Assembly: GCA_001662425.1 (NCBI GenBank)
Contig: BDDC01000024.1
Span: 27,626-91,625, forward strand
DNA from: Chlamydomonas sphaeroides
Lineage: Eukaryota > Chlorophyta > Chlorophyceae > Chlamydomonadales > Chlamydomonadaceae
Direction of reading: 5' to 3'
DNA length: 64,000 nt
Both the position numbers and the translations under genes were made by a program. Shown piece after piece: positions 23,010 through 36,300 of the stretch. The stretch's first letter is position 1; every line of letters begins with the position of its first letter. The notes below the pieces were generated by a model, which saw only the letters and a list, made by a program, of their open reading frames with translations, did no database searches and was not told the origin of the DNA.

Positions 23010-26000
23010 ATGGCAGACGAGCTGCAGGCGACCACCTCAGGCTCGCGGCTACCCGACTTGTCTTCGGTCTATGCGGAGCCTCCTGGCACTGTCACCCGTC
23101 AGCCGACAACGGCGTCGTCTTTCCTGCGCCGTGGCACGGGGCAGCTCGATAATGCTGGCTCGCTGACGCCGAGCACGTCGGGGAGGCCGCCCTTGCCAGC
23201 ATCGTCTGCGCGATCATCACCACAAACATCAAATGCAACAAAGAGCGCCTTCGGGCTGCCCGAGTCGGCGAGCAGGCGCGACAGTCCGCGGTCTCGCCCG
23301 AGCATCGTCGAGGCCGCGGCCGCGCGCCTGTCCGAATCGCTCGTCGCGACGGGCCCATTCAAGCAGCGAGCATTAGAAGTGGACTCCGTGCGGGCTAGCG
23401 AGAGCCAAGTCCCCGAAGAAGATGGGTCGAAGCCCCAAGTCCTGCCGGTAAGTTTTGGTGCCTTCGTCCGCCCTCAGCAGCGCGCCCGCAGCACCGCAGC
23501 GCAGCTCGCCAGCCGCACCATCCGGCCTTAGCAAGAACGCATTCAGATGGACTCCCTGTGCCTGTGCCAACCGCCCACGCCGTCCCGCGCCCCGGGGCCG
23601 CCTGTACAGGCAACGCCCAAGGGCTCGGGCACCATTGCTCCGCAGTCGGCGCCAACGCCGTTCGAGTTGGGTCTCGAGGCCGCAGCCGTGGCGCCAGAGC
23701 CGCCTGTCCGCATCCCGCTGCCGGGCTGGATGCCGCCACAAGGGCACCCCAACCCCGGTAACTTCTCGGACAAGCACAAGACCAGCGGAGCTGCGGCCGC
23801 CGCGGCCGCCGCGGCCGCCGCGGCCGCCGCGGCCGCCGCGGCCGCCGCCGCCGCGGCCGCCGCGGCTGCGGCCGCTGGCGCGGGGGGCGTGCGCTTCACC
23901 CTGCCCGAGGGCCTGGTGGCCCGGCCCCAGTCTGCTGGAGTAGCGGGTGAGCCCACACAGCTTTCCCTGCACCAAGCCCCCGATGCCGTGCCCCCCTCCG
24001 AACGCTGAGTGCGACGTGCTACCGTGTGCCCATCGCCACCGGACCCTTGCGGCGGGCCTCGGCCTCGCCGCGCCGCCTGCCTTGCATAGCCGCCCGCTCA
24101 TGCCAGACCTGCAAGCTGCCGTCCAGCCCATTCCACCCGCTTGTCCCTGCAGGCGGTGTGCTGGCGGCGCGCCGGCGGCTGACGATGCGGCAATCCATGG
24201 TGCAGCGGCTCAAGCCAGCAGGCGGTGAGCGGCCGCGCACAATGCACTAGTCGGCCGGTAGCCGGGACTGCAATGAGGCAGCACCAGACTACGGGTCGCT
24301 CTTGCGACGCGCTGACCCACGCGCTGGCGGTCTGACAACCCCGAGCCGGCCGGTAGCTAGGGCTGCAGGGGCCCGCACCAGTTTGCGGCCCGCTCTTGTG
24401 AGACACCCCGCCGGGGCCCGAGCCAGCGCGCTCACCATCCCTAGACCGCACCACCCTCCCCCGGGGCCCGAGGGGCCGACGTGCAGCCCGAGGGGCCGAC
24501 GTGCAGCCCGAGGGGCCGGCCACCGGGCGCAGCTAGCAAGGCTCCTTGCGTCCGTGCGTGCCGCTGGGCGGGGCCTCATGCTCGTACTCAGGATACGCAT
24601 GTCGTGTGATGTACGCATGGAAGAGGGGGGCAGCAGGGCGCATGGTCATGCCAGGCTTTCACGGTATGACCCCAGACAAGGGTAAGCGGGACGTGTGAGG
24701 CTCGTGCCACGGGAAGCCCGATCTTGAGCCCCGCCTGCTCAAATCCCATTGCAGACTCGGGGGACGTCGGCGGCGTGATGCCGGCGCGGGCCTCGGCGGG
24801 AGCCGGCGGCGACGCCTTCCTCACCACCAGCGGCTCGCTCACCAAGCAGCGCAACGGAGGTGAGCAACCCGACTGCCGGCTCGCCCCCGTCACAGTCACC
24901 TCCCTCTCGGTCCCAGCTCGCAACGCTAAGCAGCTACGCCCTTACGTTCCCTCCCATGACAAGGGCCCAAGCCGCCGCAACCCGACCTCTTCCCCGCCCG
25001 CAGAAACTGACAGCGCACGCGAGTCGTCTAGCAGCATCAACGCCACCGGCGACCCACGGGTCAGCACCAGCACCGCCGACGGCGCCGGCGGCGCGGGCAG
25101 CCGGCGCACGTCCTTCGCGCGGCTAGCTCCCTGGAAGAAGCGCGTGCTGGCTGTGATGAACCACATCTACTTCTACTGGATGCTCGTCTTCCTCACCTTC
25201 TTCATCATCTTCGAGGACGATTTCAAGCGCGCCTGCCTGCCGCCCTCCGCTGACCTGCCGCTGGAGATCACCATCACCGTCATCTTCGTGTTGTTCGCGC
25301 TAGAGATGGGTGAGGCCCATCTGCACCGCCGTCCGCCTAGAGCGCGGTACATCTTGCCCCCAAGCCCCCTGCCCCAACGCACTCCGTCCAGGGCATCCCA
25401 CGACGCGCCGCTTGCTCCCCTCCCGCCCCTCCTCCTCCAGCGCTGTCCTCGTTACTGCGGCCCGGCTACTTCCTGGGCTTTTACTTTTGGCTGGACGCCA
25501 TAGCCACCAGCAGCCTGGTGTTTGAGGTGCCCACGGTGCGCATCCAGTTCTTCGGCGGCTCCGAGTACATCAACCTGGCTGACCGGGGCGGCTTCGTGGA
25601 CAACGCGGGCGACCAGCTGTACATCAGCAGCAAGGCCGGCCGCGTGGCACGGGTGAGCGTGGTGGCGACGGAGCGGCACTGGGGCTTGGGCAGGGCGCAG
25701 GGGCTGGGAGGCGTCGTGACGGACCCAGCGGGGGCAAGCCGGGGCGGCAAGGGACGCTGGAAGCGAGTGCGGAAAGGGACGGGGGAGCGGGCTGGCCACA
25801 GCGAAGCCAAAGGGGACCATCAGGAGCTGGGGTTTGGCCACGTCGACATGGCTGCCGTTCCCCGCCCGCCCGCCCCCTCTGCCAGATCTTCCGCCTGCTG
25901 CGCATGCTGCGCCTCTACTCGCTGTACACCGTGTACGTGCGCCGCCGCCGCATCCGGGCGGCGCTGGAGGCGGCCAATGCGACGGGCGTGGTCGCCAGCA

Positions 26001-29000
26001 ACGAGCAGCTGAGCATCATCGAGTTCGAGATGCAGCAGGAGCAGGAGCGCAAGACGCGCGTGGGCCAGAAGCTGGAAGGTGCGGTCCTGCGCCATTTCAG
26101 TAACTGTAGAACAAGCGTGGGAGTCATTGGGCCCCGGGCCCGCGGGGGGCTGCCAGACGGCGGCCCTGGCTGTAGTGGGCAAAAGAATCGAACTCGCGGA
26201 AACAGCACGGTATCCGGTGTGGGCATCTCTTGCATGGGGCCCCGCGAGCCCCGGGTGCCAGAGCGCAGCACAGAGGCATGCACCACAGTCCACGGGTATC
26301 AGGGTCGCCCGCCAAAACGAGGCCAGTGCTTTGGCAGTAAACGAGGTTCCGAGCCGCCTAGCGGTGCTGCCACCGTAGCGCATCCAAACCGCCACCACAA
26401 CTAACCAACCACCAACCCCGCGACGCAGAATTGACCACGCGCCGCATCATCGTGGGCCTGCTCATCATGATCCTCATCCTGCCCGCCTTTGACACGCGGC
26501 TGGGCACCTTCGGCCGCCCGCGCACGCTGGGCGAGAGCGGGCTCAAGATGCTGCACGGCATGGCGGTGGCGGAGGGGCCGGGCACGCCCTCCTTCACGGC
26601 GGCCATGCAGGTGCGTCATGCCGGGGGGTGGCGGTGGCGGCAGTAGACCGGTGGTGGCTGTGGTGGACCGGTGGTGGCGGTGGTGGCGCCCTGGGCACGG
26701 GGACGGGAGCCGCGCCTGGGCGGCCTGGCGGGGAGAAGGAGATGGGGGCCGCGGCTGCTTGGGTTGGCTTGGGATTGCACCGGTTCCGGGGCCTGAGATA
26801 GCTAATGAGGCGGCGCGAGCGGGCCGTTGGGGACGCACAGCAGCTAGGTACGCAGATTTTCAGACCCCGCCGTACCACCTGATTGCCGTACGTAGGTGTA
26901 CAAGGACGAGATCCACTTCAACGCGGGCACGCGGCCCACCTCGTTCCTCTACAACCTGCTCATCGCCAACATCACATATGTGCCGCTGCGCTCCGACCCG
27001 CGCCGCTTCGAGGAGCTCTACTTCTACGCGTACAACTCGTACCAGGTACGGCAGAATCCACGGCGTACGGCTGTATGGCAAATGGTGTGCCTGTCGTCAG
27101 CGAATGCCACGTGCTGGGTTAATGATAAACTAGAACGAAATCACAGAAGGAATATCTGTAACCTGCGAAAACGTGAATGGGTTCCGTGGCAGAAGGCGCG
27201 CGTGCCGCCCAAAGCCCGGCCCAACAGAGGGGAGCTACCCAAGCCGCCAGCGCCCAACACTCTGCTTTTCCCCGGCGGCCCGCGCCCTCCAAACCCTCAG
27301 TGCCCCACGGACGTCAACTGGTCGTCCGCGCTGGTGGCGCGCAACATGAGCGCGCCGCTCGACGGCAGCTGCCTGCGCTGGGACACGTTTGCCGTGTACG
27401 ATTGGAAGTGGTACTCACAGGTCAACGTGAGTACGGGTGTGCAGTGCCTTGCGCGCTCACCCTGCCGTACAGTGTCCTTCAACGTCCCCCGCAAGACCTC
27501 GCGCTTCGTGACATGCCATACACCACTGCTCGGGGACCCGCGCGCAAATGCAAAGCCCTTCAACTCTCCTTTTGCTGCTGCCGACGCGCCCCGTCATGCG
27601 CCCTGTTTGCAGGCCATCCTCAACATCGCGCGCTCGCTGTTTGTCATCGTGCTGCTGGTGCTCGGCGCGCACTTCCTTAACCGCGACTCGCGAAACCTGG
27701 TGCTGCTGCCCATCGAGCGCATGATACAGCGCGTGCAGGTACGGGGCGCGCAGAGCGCACGACACGAAACCCTGGCTGCCCCGGAGCGGCCCCCGCATGC
27801 TGCCCACGCCGCCCTGCTGCGTTCCCGGGTGTGCCCCCAAGGGTCCCTATCGCCACGTTCTGCACGCGGCAGCGCTTCATACCCCCACCACCTCGACATC
27901 GCTCCGCAGGAAATGGCGGAGAACCCGCTGGCGCTGGCGGAGAGCCGGCTGCAGCTGGCGGCGCCATGGCAGGACAGGTGCGTGGAGGCGGCTGTCTTGG
28001 CTGGCATAGGGGCGCGGCTGCGGGGCGTCGCTGGCATGCATGGGGTCTTGCAGTGGGCGTGTGGTGGCCGGCTCCCGCGAGGGGATGAACTGAAGGGTAC
28101 CGAGCAGCTGCGGCTTGCACGTACGGACCCTGTGGGTTCCACCCCCTGCCCGGCGGCGGCGGGGTCTCCAACGCCCCACGCCGTCCAGCGCTGCTACATG
28201 GTCCAGCGACACAAGTGTTGTGTCAACTGGAGCCCCACCAGATGTGGTGCCGTCTGCCCCCCCTGCGTGTTGCTGCACCCCGCAGGCTGCAGACGCTGTC
28301 GGACGCCACCAAGCCCCGGGCCCACCGCGACTCGGGCGCAACCACAGGCTGCGCCGCCAGCTCCCTCGACGGCGTCGCCACCGTACACATGCCGTACAGC
28401 AGCAACGGTACGGCAGGCGGCAAGGAGGCCGTACACATGACGGCCGTGACGGTGCTTGGAAGCGGGCCCTCTGGCTTTGGCCTGGACCCCAAGGTCAAGC
28501 GCCTGTCGACGGCGTCGGCGCGAAGCAGCGCCGACGGCGGCGTCGGCGCCGGCGCGGTGCTGGTTGGCCCGGCGGCGGTGACCGGAAGCGCGGCGGCGCG
28601 GACGAGCGTCACCAAGGGAGGAGCGCCGCAGCCTGGCGTGTCGTCGTGGCGGGTGAGGCAGGGGGCAAGCCAGACCGCAGCTCCGCCTCCACGCCACCGC
28701 AAACGTCGCCGTCGCGGCATCGCGCACACCCCGTGCCTTCCGCACAATCCCAGACCCAATTCGAGCGCCCGCGCCATTAAACTGGCTCCCTCACCTCGTC
28801 TCCTCCCGGTGCCCCGCCGAGCAGGTCCGGCTGTGGGTGCGCTGGCTGCGCCTCCGCACCGCGCTGCGCAACGCGGCGGAGCGCGTGTGGACGTACCTGT
28901 GGGACGGTCCGCCGGACGACGCGGACGGCAACGGCGGCGCCGTCACGGGCGCTGGCGCGTACGAAACCGAGGTGCTCGAGAACAGCATAGCCAAGATCGG

Positions 29001-32000
29001 GGCGCTGCTGGCCATCGGCTTCGGCGACGCGGGCGCCGAGGTGCGCGGGGGCCGGGGCCGGGACTTGGCCGGGTTGGGCTGGGCTGGGCTCGTGCGCTGC
29101 TGCCAGCGCACGGCATCAGCGACAGGCCGTCAGGGGCCCTGCCTCCTGCGCTCTGCAGCGGGATGTCATGCCGGAAGCATGGGCTGCAGCGAGGCATGTC
29201 TGCTGCTCTGCCTCCTGCCGCAGGTCATTGCCGAGAACATCCGCAACGACGGCGACATCAACCCCATGGTGCCCGGCCGCAAGACGGTGGCCATCTTTGG
29301 CTTCTGCGACATCCGCCGCTTCACAGACACCACCGAGGTGCTCCAGGTACGACACACTAGCATACGGCTCGGTACGACATCAGGGGCTCGCTGTACGGCA
29401 GTACAGGTCCGGCATTGCCGCACGCGGCGCGCCGCCTGCCAGCGCCTGCGCCTCTCCTCGCTTCCTCTACATCCCCGCGCCTGACCCTGACCGAATCCCC
29501 CGTGTGCCTGCTGCAACCTCCCCTCCCCACCGCAGGAGGGCGTGATGGAGTTCGTCAACTCCATAGCCCACATCGTGCACACCGCAGTGTCCACGCATGG
29601 CGGCTCGCCCAACAAGAACATCGGCGACGCGTTCCTGCTGGTGTGGAAGTTCCCGCGCGGCTTCAAGATGCGCGACATCAACAACGTCACGCGCGACAGG
29701 CGAGCGTCAAGGAGGGGGCACGTGGGAAGGGAGCCGCATATGGTCTTCCCCGCACCTTCTCGCCCGCCTGCCAGTTCCCTGCGACTTGCCCTGCCCTGCC
29801 CACGCACCCATCCCCCAGGCGCGACGCCAGCCAGCTCCCCGACCGCTCCACACGCCCCACCGAGGCGCTGGCGCTTCCACCGCCGCCCCAATCGGGGCAG
29901 CTCCAATTGCCCTCGGCCTCCGCCAGCATGGCCGTGCCAGGCTCGGCCCCCGGCACCATCGCCGCAGGCGACCCGGCCCGGCCCACGTCCTCGGGCCCGG
30001 GCCTGCCCGTGGCCGCGGCCCTGGCCACGGGCCTCTCCATCGCGCCCTACAAGCGCCGCATGCTGCCCATGGGCTCGGCGCGCAGCAGGGTGGCGCCCTC
30101 GGACGCGGGCAGCCTGGCGGCGCTGGGCGGGCTGGGCGGACCCATGGGTCAGCTCAGCGCCGCCAAGGCCAGTGCGCACCTGGCGCACACGCTCGGCCTG
30201 GCGCAGCTGGCGGACGAGGGCTTTGGCGCCAACGGTGCGGCGGGCGCAGGGGCACACGCAGGGGCTTGAGCGCACGGGGAAGCGTCACCGCGCACCACCG
30301 CGGCTGTGGGGGCCATGCGGGGGGCATGGCACAGGCGCACAGTAAGGGTTTGAGTTGGGACGAGCGCCTACGTTGAGCCACTTGACTTTCTGCTGGTGGT
30401 GACGAGACTCCTCCGCCTCCTGCTCTCGTGTCCCCTCGTCTCCCAGAGGGCGGCGGCATCGCCAAGATGCATCTGGTGCGGGCGCTCATGTGCCTCAAGC
30501 ACGACGTGGACCTGTCGTGGGCCGCAAAGCGCGAGGTCATCGGCGCCATCGCCGACAACGCGCTCGCGTCCTTCGTGCTCATCAACATCGCCATCAAGAG
30601 GTGAGGGCGCCGCCGGCACTTGGGGATCTCGTTGGGCGCAGCCGCGGCTGGCAAATGGCGGCTGGCCCGCTGGCCTGCGACCTAACGCCGCGTGTTGTGC
30701 GTGGGCGTGCCCCTCTCGCGCCTGCACAGGTCCGCGCGGCTGAAGAAGTACGCGATGCGCAAGGACCTCAATCGCCGCATGCCGGGCTTCAAGATTGCCA
30801 TGGGCTTCGGCCTGCACGTGGGCTGGGCCATCGAGGGCGCCATCGGTGAGCGCCCAGCGTGCCTCGCAAGGCAGCGAGTGCCGAGGTACCCCCTCGCAGC
30901 CGCAAACACCAGCACCCGACTTGCCGTTGTGTGTGGTCTTAACTCTCATGTGATGCGACTCGCTTCGCCGCTGCTCCCTTGGCCCCTCAGGCTCCGAGTA
31001 CAAGATCGACGCTTCGTACCTGAGCCCCAACGTCAACATGGCCTCGCGCCTGGAGGCGGCCACCAAGCAATTCGGGGTGCTGATCCTGCTGTCCGAGGAC
31101 TTTGTCGAGTGCCTCAGCAACGGAGTGCGCGACCGGGTGAGGACAGGCAGGGGAGCTGCTGTCGGAGCGCAGGCCATAGGGCGCCTAGGCACGCCAGTGC
31201 CCGGGGCCGCCGCCGTAGCTCAGCTCTTTGCGCCCCGTGGCTGCCCCTTCACCTGGTTCGCCGTGCTGCCCGTACAATTTCGACGATCGCAGATACGGCA
31301 GATCGACTGCGTCACGGTCAAGGGCAGTACGCAGCCCATGGGGCTGTACACGTACGACATCGACATGGACGCCGTACCGGAGCCCACGATGGACGAGGTC
31401 CAGGCCGGTGAGACCATCTTGCCCGCATCGCTTGCGCCGCGCCGCGTGCAACACGCCCCAACACGCCCCAACACGCTGGCCCCTGGCGCCACATCGCCGC
31501 TGCGCAACCTCGCCCCTTGCGCCGCCGCACAACACACGTGTCCGCCCACCGCGCCGCTCGTTGGTCCGTTGCCGGCGCCGTGCCCCGGACCACGGGCGCC
31601 AACACGCGCGTCCGTCCACCCCCGCGTCATCAACTCTTGCTGCGGGCCCGTGCCTCTGGGGCCCCAGGTGACGACAGCGCGGTGGAGGAGCTGCTGTGGC
31701 GCTCCTATTCGTGCGGCAACGTGTGGGCGGAAAACCCCGACTTGGCCAACAGCTGGGGCATCGACGGCGACTTCAAGCACGACTTCGACAAGGGCTTCTT
31801 CGTGAGTGCGCAGACCAGCAGGGGGGCAGCGGCCGGGTCCCCCATGGTCCGGCGACGACACGCCTCCGCCAGTGGGTGCCGCCCAACGCGCGCTGCTGCG
31901 CAGCTTTGTTGGCGCCTGACCCCAACGGTCAATCGCCAACCGCTAACGACCTCTCGTCGCACTGAAGCACCTCCGCTCGCTTGGCCCCTGATCCCCGTGC

Positions 32001-32191
32001 AGGCCTACCGGGTGGGCAACTGGACCGAGGCGCAGGTGCGGCTGGAGGCGTGCCGCACCGCACAGGTGGACCCCGCCACGGGGGCGCCGCGAGTGGACGG
32101 CCCCAGCGACGTGCTGCTCACCTACATGGCGGAGCACGGCTACACGGCGCCGCAGGGCTGGCGCGGCTTCCGCGAGCTCACGGAGAAGTGA
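23010..32191 (+). CDS. Voltage-sensor-domain class III adenylate/guanylate cyclase (1505 residues)
   Basis: Twenty-three exons: 23010-23447, 23547-23946, 24153-24224, 24755-24859, 25004-25309, 25441-25652, 25886-26078, 26429-26610, 26896-27045, 27301-27426, 27613-27738, 27910-27977, 28286-28652, 28825-29040, 29224-29346, 29536-29699, 29819-30234, 30447-30600, 30730-30845, 30991-31136, 31293-31407, 31668-31801, 32003-32191; total divisible by 3. Order: disordered Ser/Pro/Ala N-terminus (1-385, poly-Ala in exon 2); S1 (~390-409), S2 with Glu (~425-445), S3 with WLD (~452-470), S4 RVARIFRLLRMLR (~505-525); TM5 (~577-596); about 130-residue ectodomain; TM6 (~729-750); PIERM linker; cyclase. Catalytic features: first metal Asp in FCDIRRFT (~1013), second in NIGDAF (~1055), Lys of NKNIGD, Asn and Arg of NVNMASR (~1328). 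The Lys favours ATP; the usual ATP-pairing Asp is Ser, so adenylate versus guanylate specificity is open. Intron 16 has a GC donor. No pore filter motif is seen. Confidence 0.88.
23790..23880 (+). repeat. GCC/GCG alanine-coding repeat in cyclase exon 2
   Basis: About 28 consecutive alanine codons built from GCGGCCGCC hexamer/trimer repeats. The tract also reads as alanine on the opposite strand, so an antisense open frame here is an artefact. Confidence 0.9.
25160..25945 (+). other. Voltage-sensor domain coding segment (S1-S4) of the cyclase
   Basis: Exons 5 to 7. S1 contains LVFLTFFIIFEDDF, S2 ITITVIFVLFALEM with its acidic residue, S3 GFYFWLDAIA with Asp. S4 spans the exon 6/7 junction and has Lys-Arg-Arg-Arg-Arg-Arg at every third position (KAGRVAR then IFRLLRMLR), the hallmark of a voltage sensor. 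These counter-charges and the 3-residue spacing are seen directly; gating of the cyclase is inference. Confidence 0.85.
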
Positions 32192-33389
32192 GGCGTGCAG
32201 CGGTTGGCGATAAGGGAAAGGAGCGGGAAGGAGGGGAGGCTGCCGTGCGGGCGGTTGGGAGGAGCGGCTGGTTGTCGCAGCCGCCCCTGCCTTGTACCGG
32301 GTTCGTTGAAGTTGCGCGGCCACGTAATCGGGCCGTTTGGGCTGCGCATTGTTGGTTGGTTGGCGCGGCCTGGCGGGGCATGGTGCCGTGCTCATTTGGC
32401 TTGGCCTTGGTCGCGCCCCGCGCGCACCCCACGAGCCGGGAGATCCTGAGCGGCAGCGCGCGGCATTCATCCCCGGGGCCTAACCTGGCGCCCCGTGGGG
32501 ACGCATCGTCAGGTTGCGGTGGGGCCGCCAGCAGGCGAGAGATACTGCAGTGAACAGCGAGGCGTGTAGCTAGGCTGTAGCAGGCTGTAGCATACGCGTG
32601 AGGAGAACTGCTGCGAGGAGCTATGGACCAGGCGGCGGGCGGCGGCTCCCTTCCGATGACGTCGGGGCCGTGCACCTGCTGCGCTGCGGTGGGCGTTGCG
32701 GCAGGGCCGAGGCCAGCCCGTGAGCCGCGGACGTACCTGGCGTTGTGTGGGAGCTGATCAGCGTTGCGCCGCTGGCTTGGTCGCGAGGGGGCCTCGCTTG
32801 GGGGGCAGTACTAGGCAGTCGCCGCTGCAGCAGCGGCCAGGAACAAGCAGGGCTGATGGCGCGACTGGCGCGCGCGACCGCGTGTTGCTGCGGCCGGCGT
32901 TGCGTTCGGGGCACGCCGCACCCTTGCGCACTTGGCCTTTCCACAGCGCGCCGGATATGCCCGCGCTGACCTCCGGGCGCGTGATGGTTGCTTATTACCT
33001 GTGACTCCTGCAAGCGCCGGCGCCATGTGGGCCGAGGACGGCTACTGCCAGTGGTTGTGTTGTTGGGAGGTTGCTAGCGAGGGTCTGCTCCTGCGGCTGC
33101 TGCGTAGGCCTCGTTGGCCAGGGGCCGCTCCTGGGCGGATGGGAGGGGCGAAGCTGGGGCCATAGCAAAGCATCCGAGGGGCATCACCAGCAGGGGGCCT
33201 CCGTGTGGGTGCAGCGAGCGCCAAAGTCATTATCACCGCCGCCATTCACCGTAGTTCTTGCGCTTGCGCGCGCCGCTGTACAGGCTGTCATCATATGTGT
33301 TACCTTATATACTCAAGAGGCCCGCGCGCCCCGGGTTGTGCCGCGGGTCGCCGGCAGCGGCCCTGCTCGCAGCCGTAGCCGTAGCCGTG

Positions 33390-33394
33390 TGTAA
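33390..33394 (+). terminator. Candidate polyadenylation signal TGTAA of the cyclase gene
   Basis: TGTAA in GTGTGTAAGAAG about 1.2 kb past the stop; a second copy is at 33510. Either would imply a long 3' UTR, which is usual in this group but not proven here. Confidence 0.3.
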
Positions 33395-36300
33395 GAAGCG
33401 TCCATGCAACCAATCCCGGCCCCCAGCTGTATGTGTCGCAGAGCCTCCGAACCGAGCACCACATGGCACCCATTGCCTGAACCCCTAAAGCTCAAGTCGG
33501 AGAGTCGGGTGTAACCCTGTTAATTCAAGATCCAAAAAACCCTCCATCGCTGCGGCGATGCCTACGGGCAGCCAGGGAGCCCTGCAGGGCCCTGACCTGT
33601 GGCTACGGCCATTGCCTCCTCCCCGCTCCGCGAAGGTGCGCGTGGGGGAGCGAAGGTGCGCGTGGGAGGCACGCGTTGAAGGGCCGGCAATGTAGCGAGC
33701 AGGGATCAGGCCCATCCAAACAGCAGCGGTCGGGCTTGGCAGGCAACAAGCTAGGGTGTGCGTAGTGCGGGCCGACGTACGGCGGCGACCTGTGGCACAG
33801 CGTGTGCGGCCCGGGCAATCCACCCATGAGCCCCCGGCCCTTCGCCTTCCCCCACTACCCGAGTGACTGGCTACGTGGGGCGGCAGGACGCCTGTCTACA
33901 CTGCAATTTGCGCCACTGACTGCGCAGGAGAGCGCGGGCGCGGTCAGGCCTCATCGAGCCTCACCCTGCCACACCGCATCCTGGCCGGCCCGGCCCTCAA
34001 GAAGGTAAGCCCCTGACTGGCTGACTGGTTCTTGTTTTGGAGCAGCCCAACAGGAAGATAAGACCTGGATCATGTGCCCATGACCAGCGCCAGCTCCCGT
34101 ATGTTTGGATGCTGGCGGGCACAGCACGTGGTGCCCTTGCCTAACGCAGGGGCCTTGGGCGGGGACGTGGCCCGTGGTTCGGCGCGTGCCATGGCAGCCA
34201 GAGGCATGTGCGGTGCCTGTAAAGACCCAGGGACAACAGCAACTCTCATCTGCGCGCGGTGCGTCGCGAGCGTGTGGCGTGTGTGCGTGCGCGAAATTCC
34301 GTTGTTAACCTTGACGTGTGCTTCCTATGCTCGCCGCGACCGCGTCACGAGCGCATACTTGTTGGAGAGGGAGCCACCAAAATCAATGCACATGATACAA
34401 AAGAGCTATGCGTTAGGGAGCACAACGCGGAACCGGAGGATTGCAGCAGGTACAAGGACCGGACAGTCCAGGTCGTTGGGACAGCCGAAGTCGTTGGCGA
34501 AACCTCGCATGCGTCGAGAAGCCGCCCTGCCACTTAGCATAAGCACGAATGCCGGGCACCTCCACGTCTTGATTTGCCACATATCGCGCGTTGCCAAGTC
34601 TTGACGCGTTGCCCTGATCTTCTCAATAGTGCAAAAATGATTACGATTGATGAGCTACCAGCGTGTATGTTTGCCAGCTATTAAGTACAGAAGCAGAGGC
34701 CTCGAATTTCACCTAACCGCCGCGACGATCGCCATACAGGAAGGTTGGCGCGCGGCTCAACGCAGTGCCATGTGCGTGATAACATGCAACGGACCATGCT
34801 CAACACATCGAGAGCTCATGGCTGGTGCGCGCTCTCGCGCGTCGCCGCGTGGCATCATTCCGGGTCGCGCACGGTCCCATCCGCCTCTACCATTTACACC
34901 CAGGTAAGCGCTCCGGGCGTCCTGGCAGCAGCCAGCCGTGTCCTGCCGATACTAGACCGTCGCCGTGCTGGTCCGGTCTGCGCCCAGCCCGCGAGCCGAG
35001 GCCCAGGCCTCATGCGCGGGCGAGCGGCGCTGCCGTCAAGCGCCGGGCGACACCCGGCGCCAGACAGCAGCCCCGCTACCCCGCACATGACGCCTGGGCG
35101 CCGGCTTGTGGCCTGGTACCTCCAGCAGCTGCCTGCGCATAGGCCCGTATCAGGGGTTTGACTGCGCCTGACCGTTCTAGGAGCTAGCTGAGAACCCTGG
35201 ATTGGGCTCGCTGAGGGCTCCGGTCTGGGTTGTGGGGCCACCCATACATGGAGGCTGCGCTCTTCGACTTGGCATGCCTCGGAAACTGCGCCCTTCCTGT
35301 CGCCTATGCGCCCTCCCCACATGGCATGCTCCGCCTCGGCGAGGGCCCACGGCCCCACGCCCCCACGTGAAGGCGCGGCCACCTACCGCTGCTCCAGCCG
35401 CCGCGCGGTCGTCTACGGTGCCTCTTCTTCCTCGCCCCGCGTGCAAGCCACCAGGCTTCATCAGCTTGAGTCCAGCAAGCAGAGCCACAGGTCGGTGCGT
35501 GCGGGCGCTTGCGCACGCGTTGCCTTGTCCGCCGCGCCCCCGACCCCACGTAAGCACCTGGGCGGCCGCGAGCCCGGGCGGCGGCGTTATGCGCGGGCGA
35601 GCGGCCCTGCCCTCCGAGCCCGGTCACGGCCCCGGGCACCGGAGGGCAGCGCTGCTCCCCCCTGCATACCGCCATCGCCCGGGCCCGCGGCTGCCCAGGC
35701 GACCCAGGAGCGCCGTGCCGGGCCCGCTGCTGGCTGGGTAGCTACACGTGGGGGCCGCCGAGGGGCTGCTGCTGGGGCACCAAGCCACGGGCGTGTTGGG
35801 CAGCACCCGGTTCGATAGATGGATCGGCTATATCTCCGGGCCGCCGCTCGCCATGGCGCAACCTAGGCGCGATTACGGGCGCACGTTCGCGGCTGCTTGC
35901 TGCGCAGCAAACTTGCACGTACATGTACGACTTAGTTCCACGCGTTACACCGCGTGAGTGGTCCTGCCCTCCCGCCCAACCAACCATCCGTGACAATGAG
36001 GCATGCCTCGCCAGCTCATCATGATGCAGGTGAACCTGGCATCGCTTGGCATTGCGCTGGTCGTCATTGGGAAGCGGCTCTGGATGGGCTGATCCGACGC
36101 TGGGTACCGGTGACCGTGGCTGGCGTGCGTGCATCGCCATGCCGTAGGAGGAAGCGAGGGTAGCTAGCGAGTCGAGAGTCGTCAGGCGGCAGCTCCGCGG
36201 TCTAGCTGGCCCAGCAGCCGCTCCACGCCAGACCCTACACGTCCATGGCGCTGTTTAGATCCAATTAAGCAACGCAACCTGTCATGTGTACGCGTACGTA

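Noticed and set aside
23543..23956. Minus-strand alanine-rich open frame
   Set aside because: It is the complement of the GCC/GCG repeat in cyclase exon 2, which encodes alanine in both directions.
26163..26205. Reverse-strand GAGTTCGATTC resembling a tRNA T-loop
   Set aside because: The flanking stem bases do not pair and no other tRNA arms are present; it lies in a cyclase intron.
26896..28440. A 514-codon continuous plus-strand open frame in the cyclase gene
   Set aside because: It reads through several clear GT-AG introns; only the segments 26896-27045, 27301-27426, 27613-27738 and 27910-27977 continue the domain logic.
34074..34604. 176-codon open frame in the gene-poor interval
   Set aside because: No domain, no codon-usage contrast I can judge by eye, and no support from a paralogue or splice structure.
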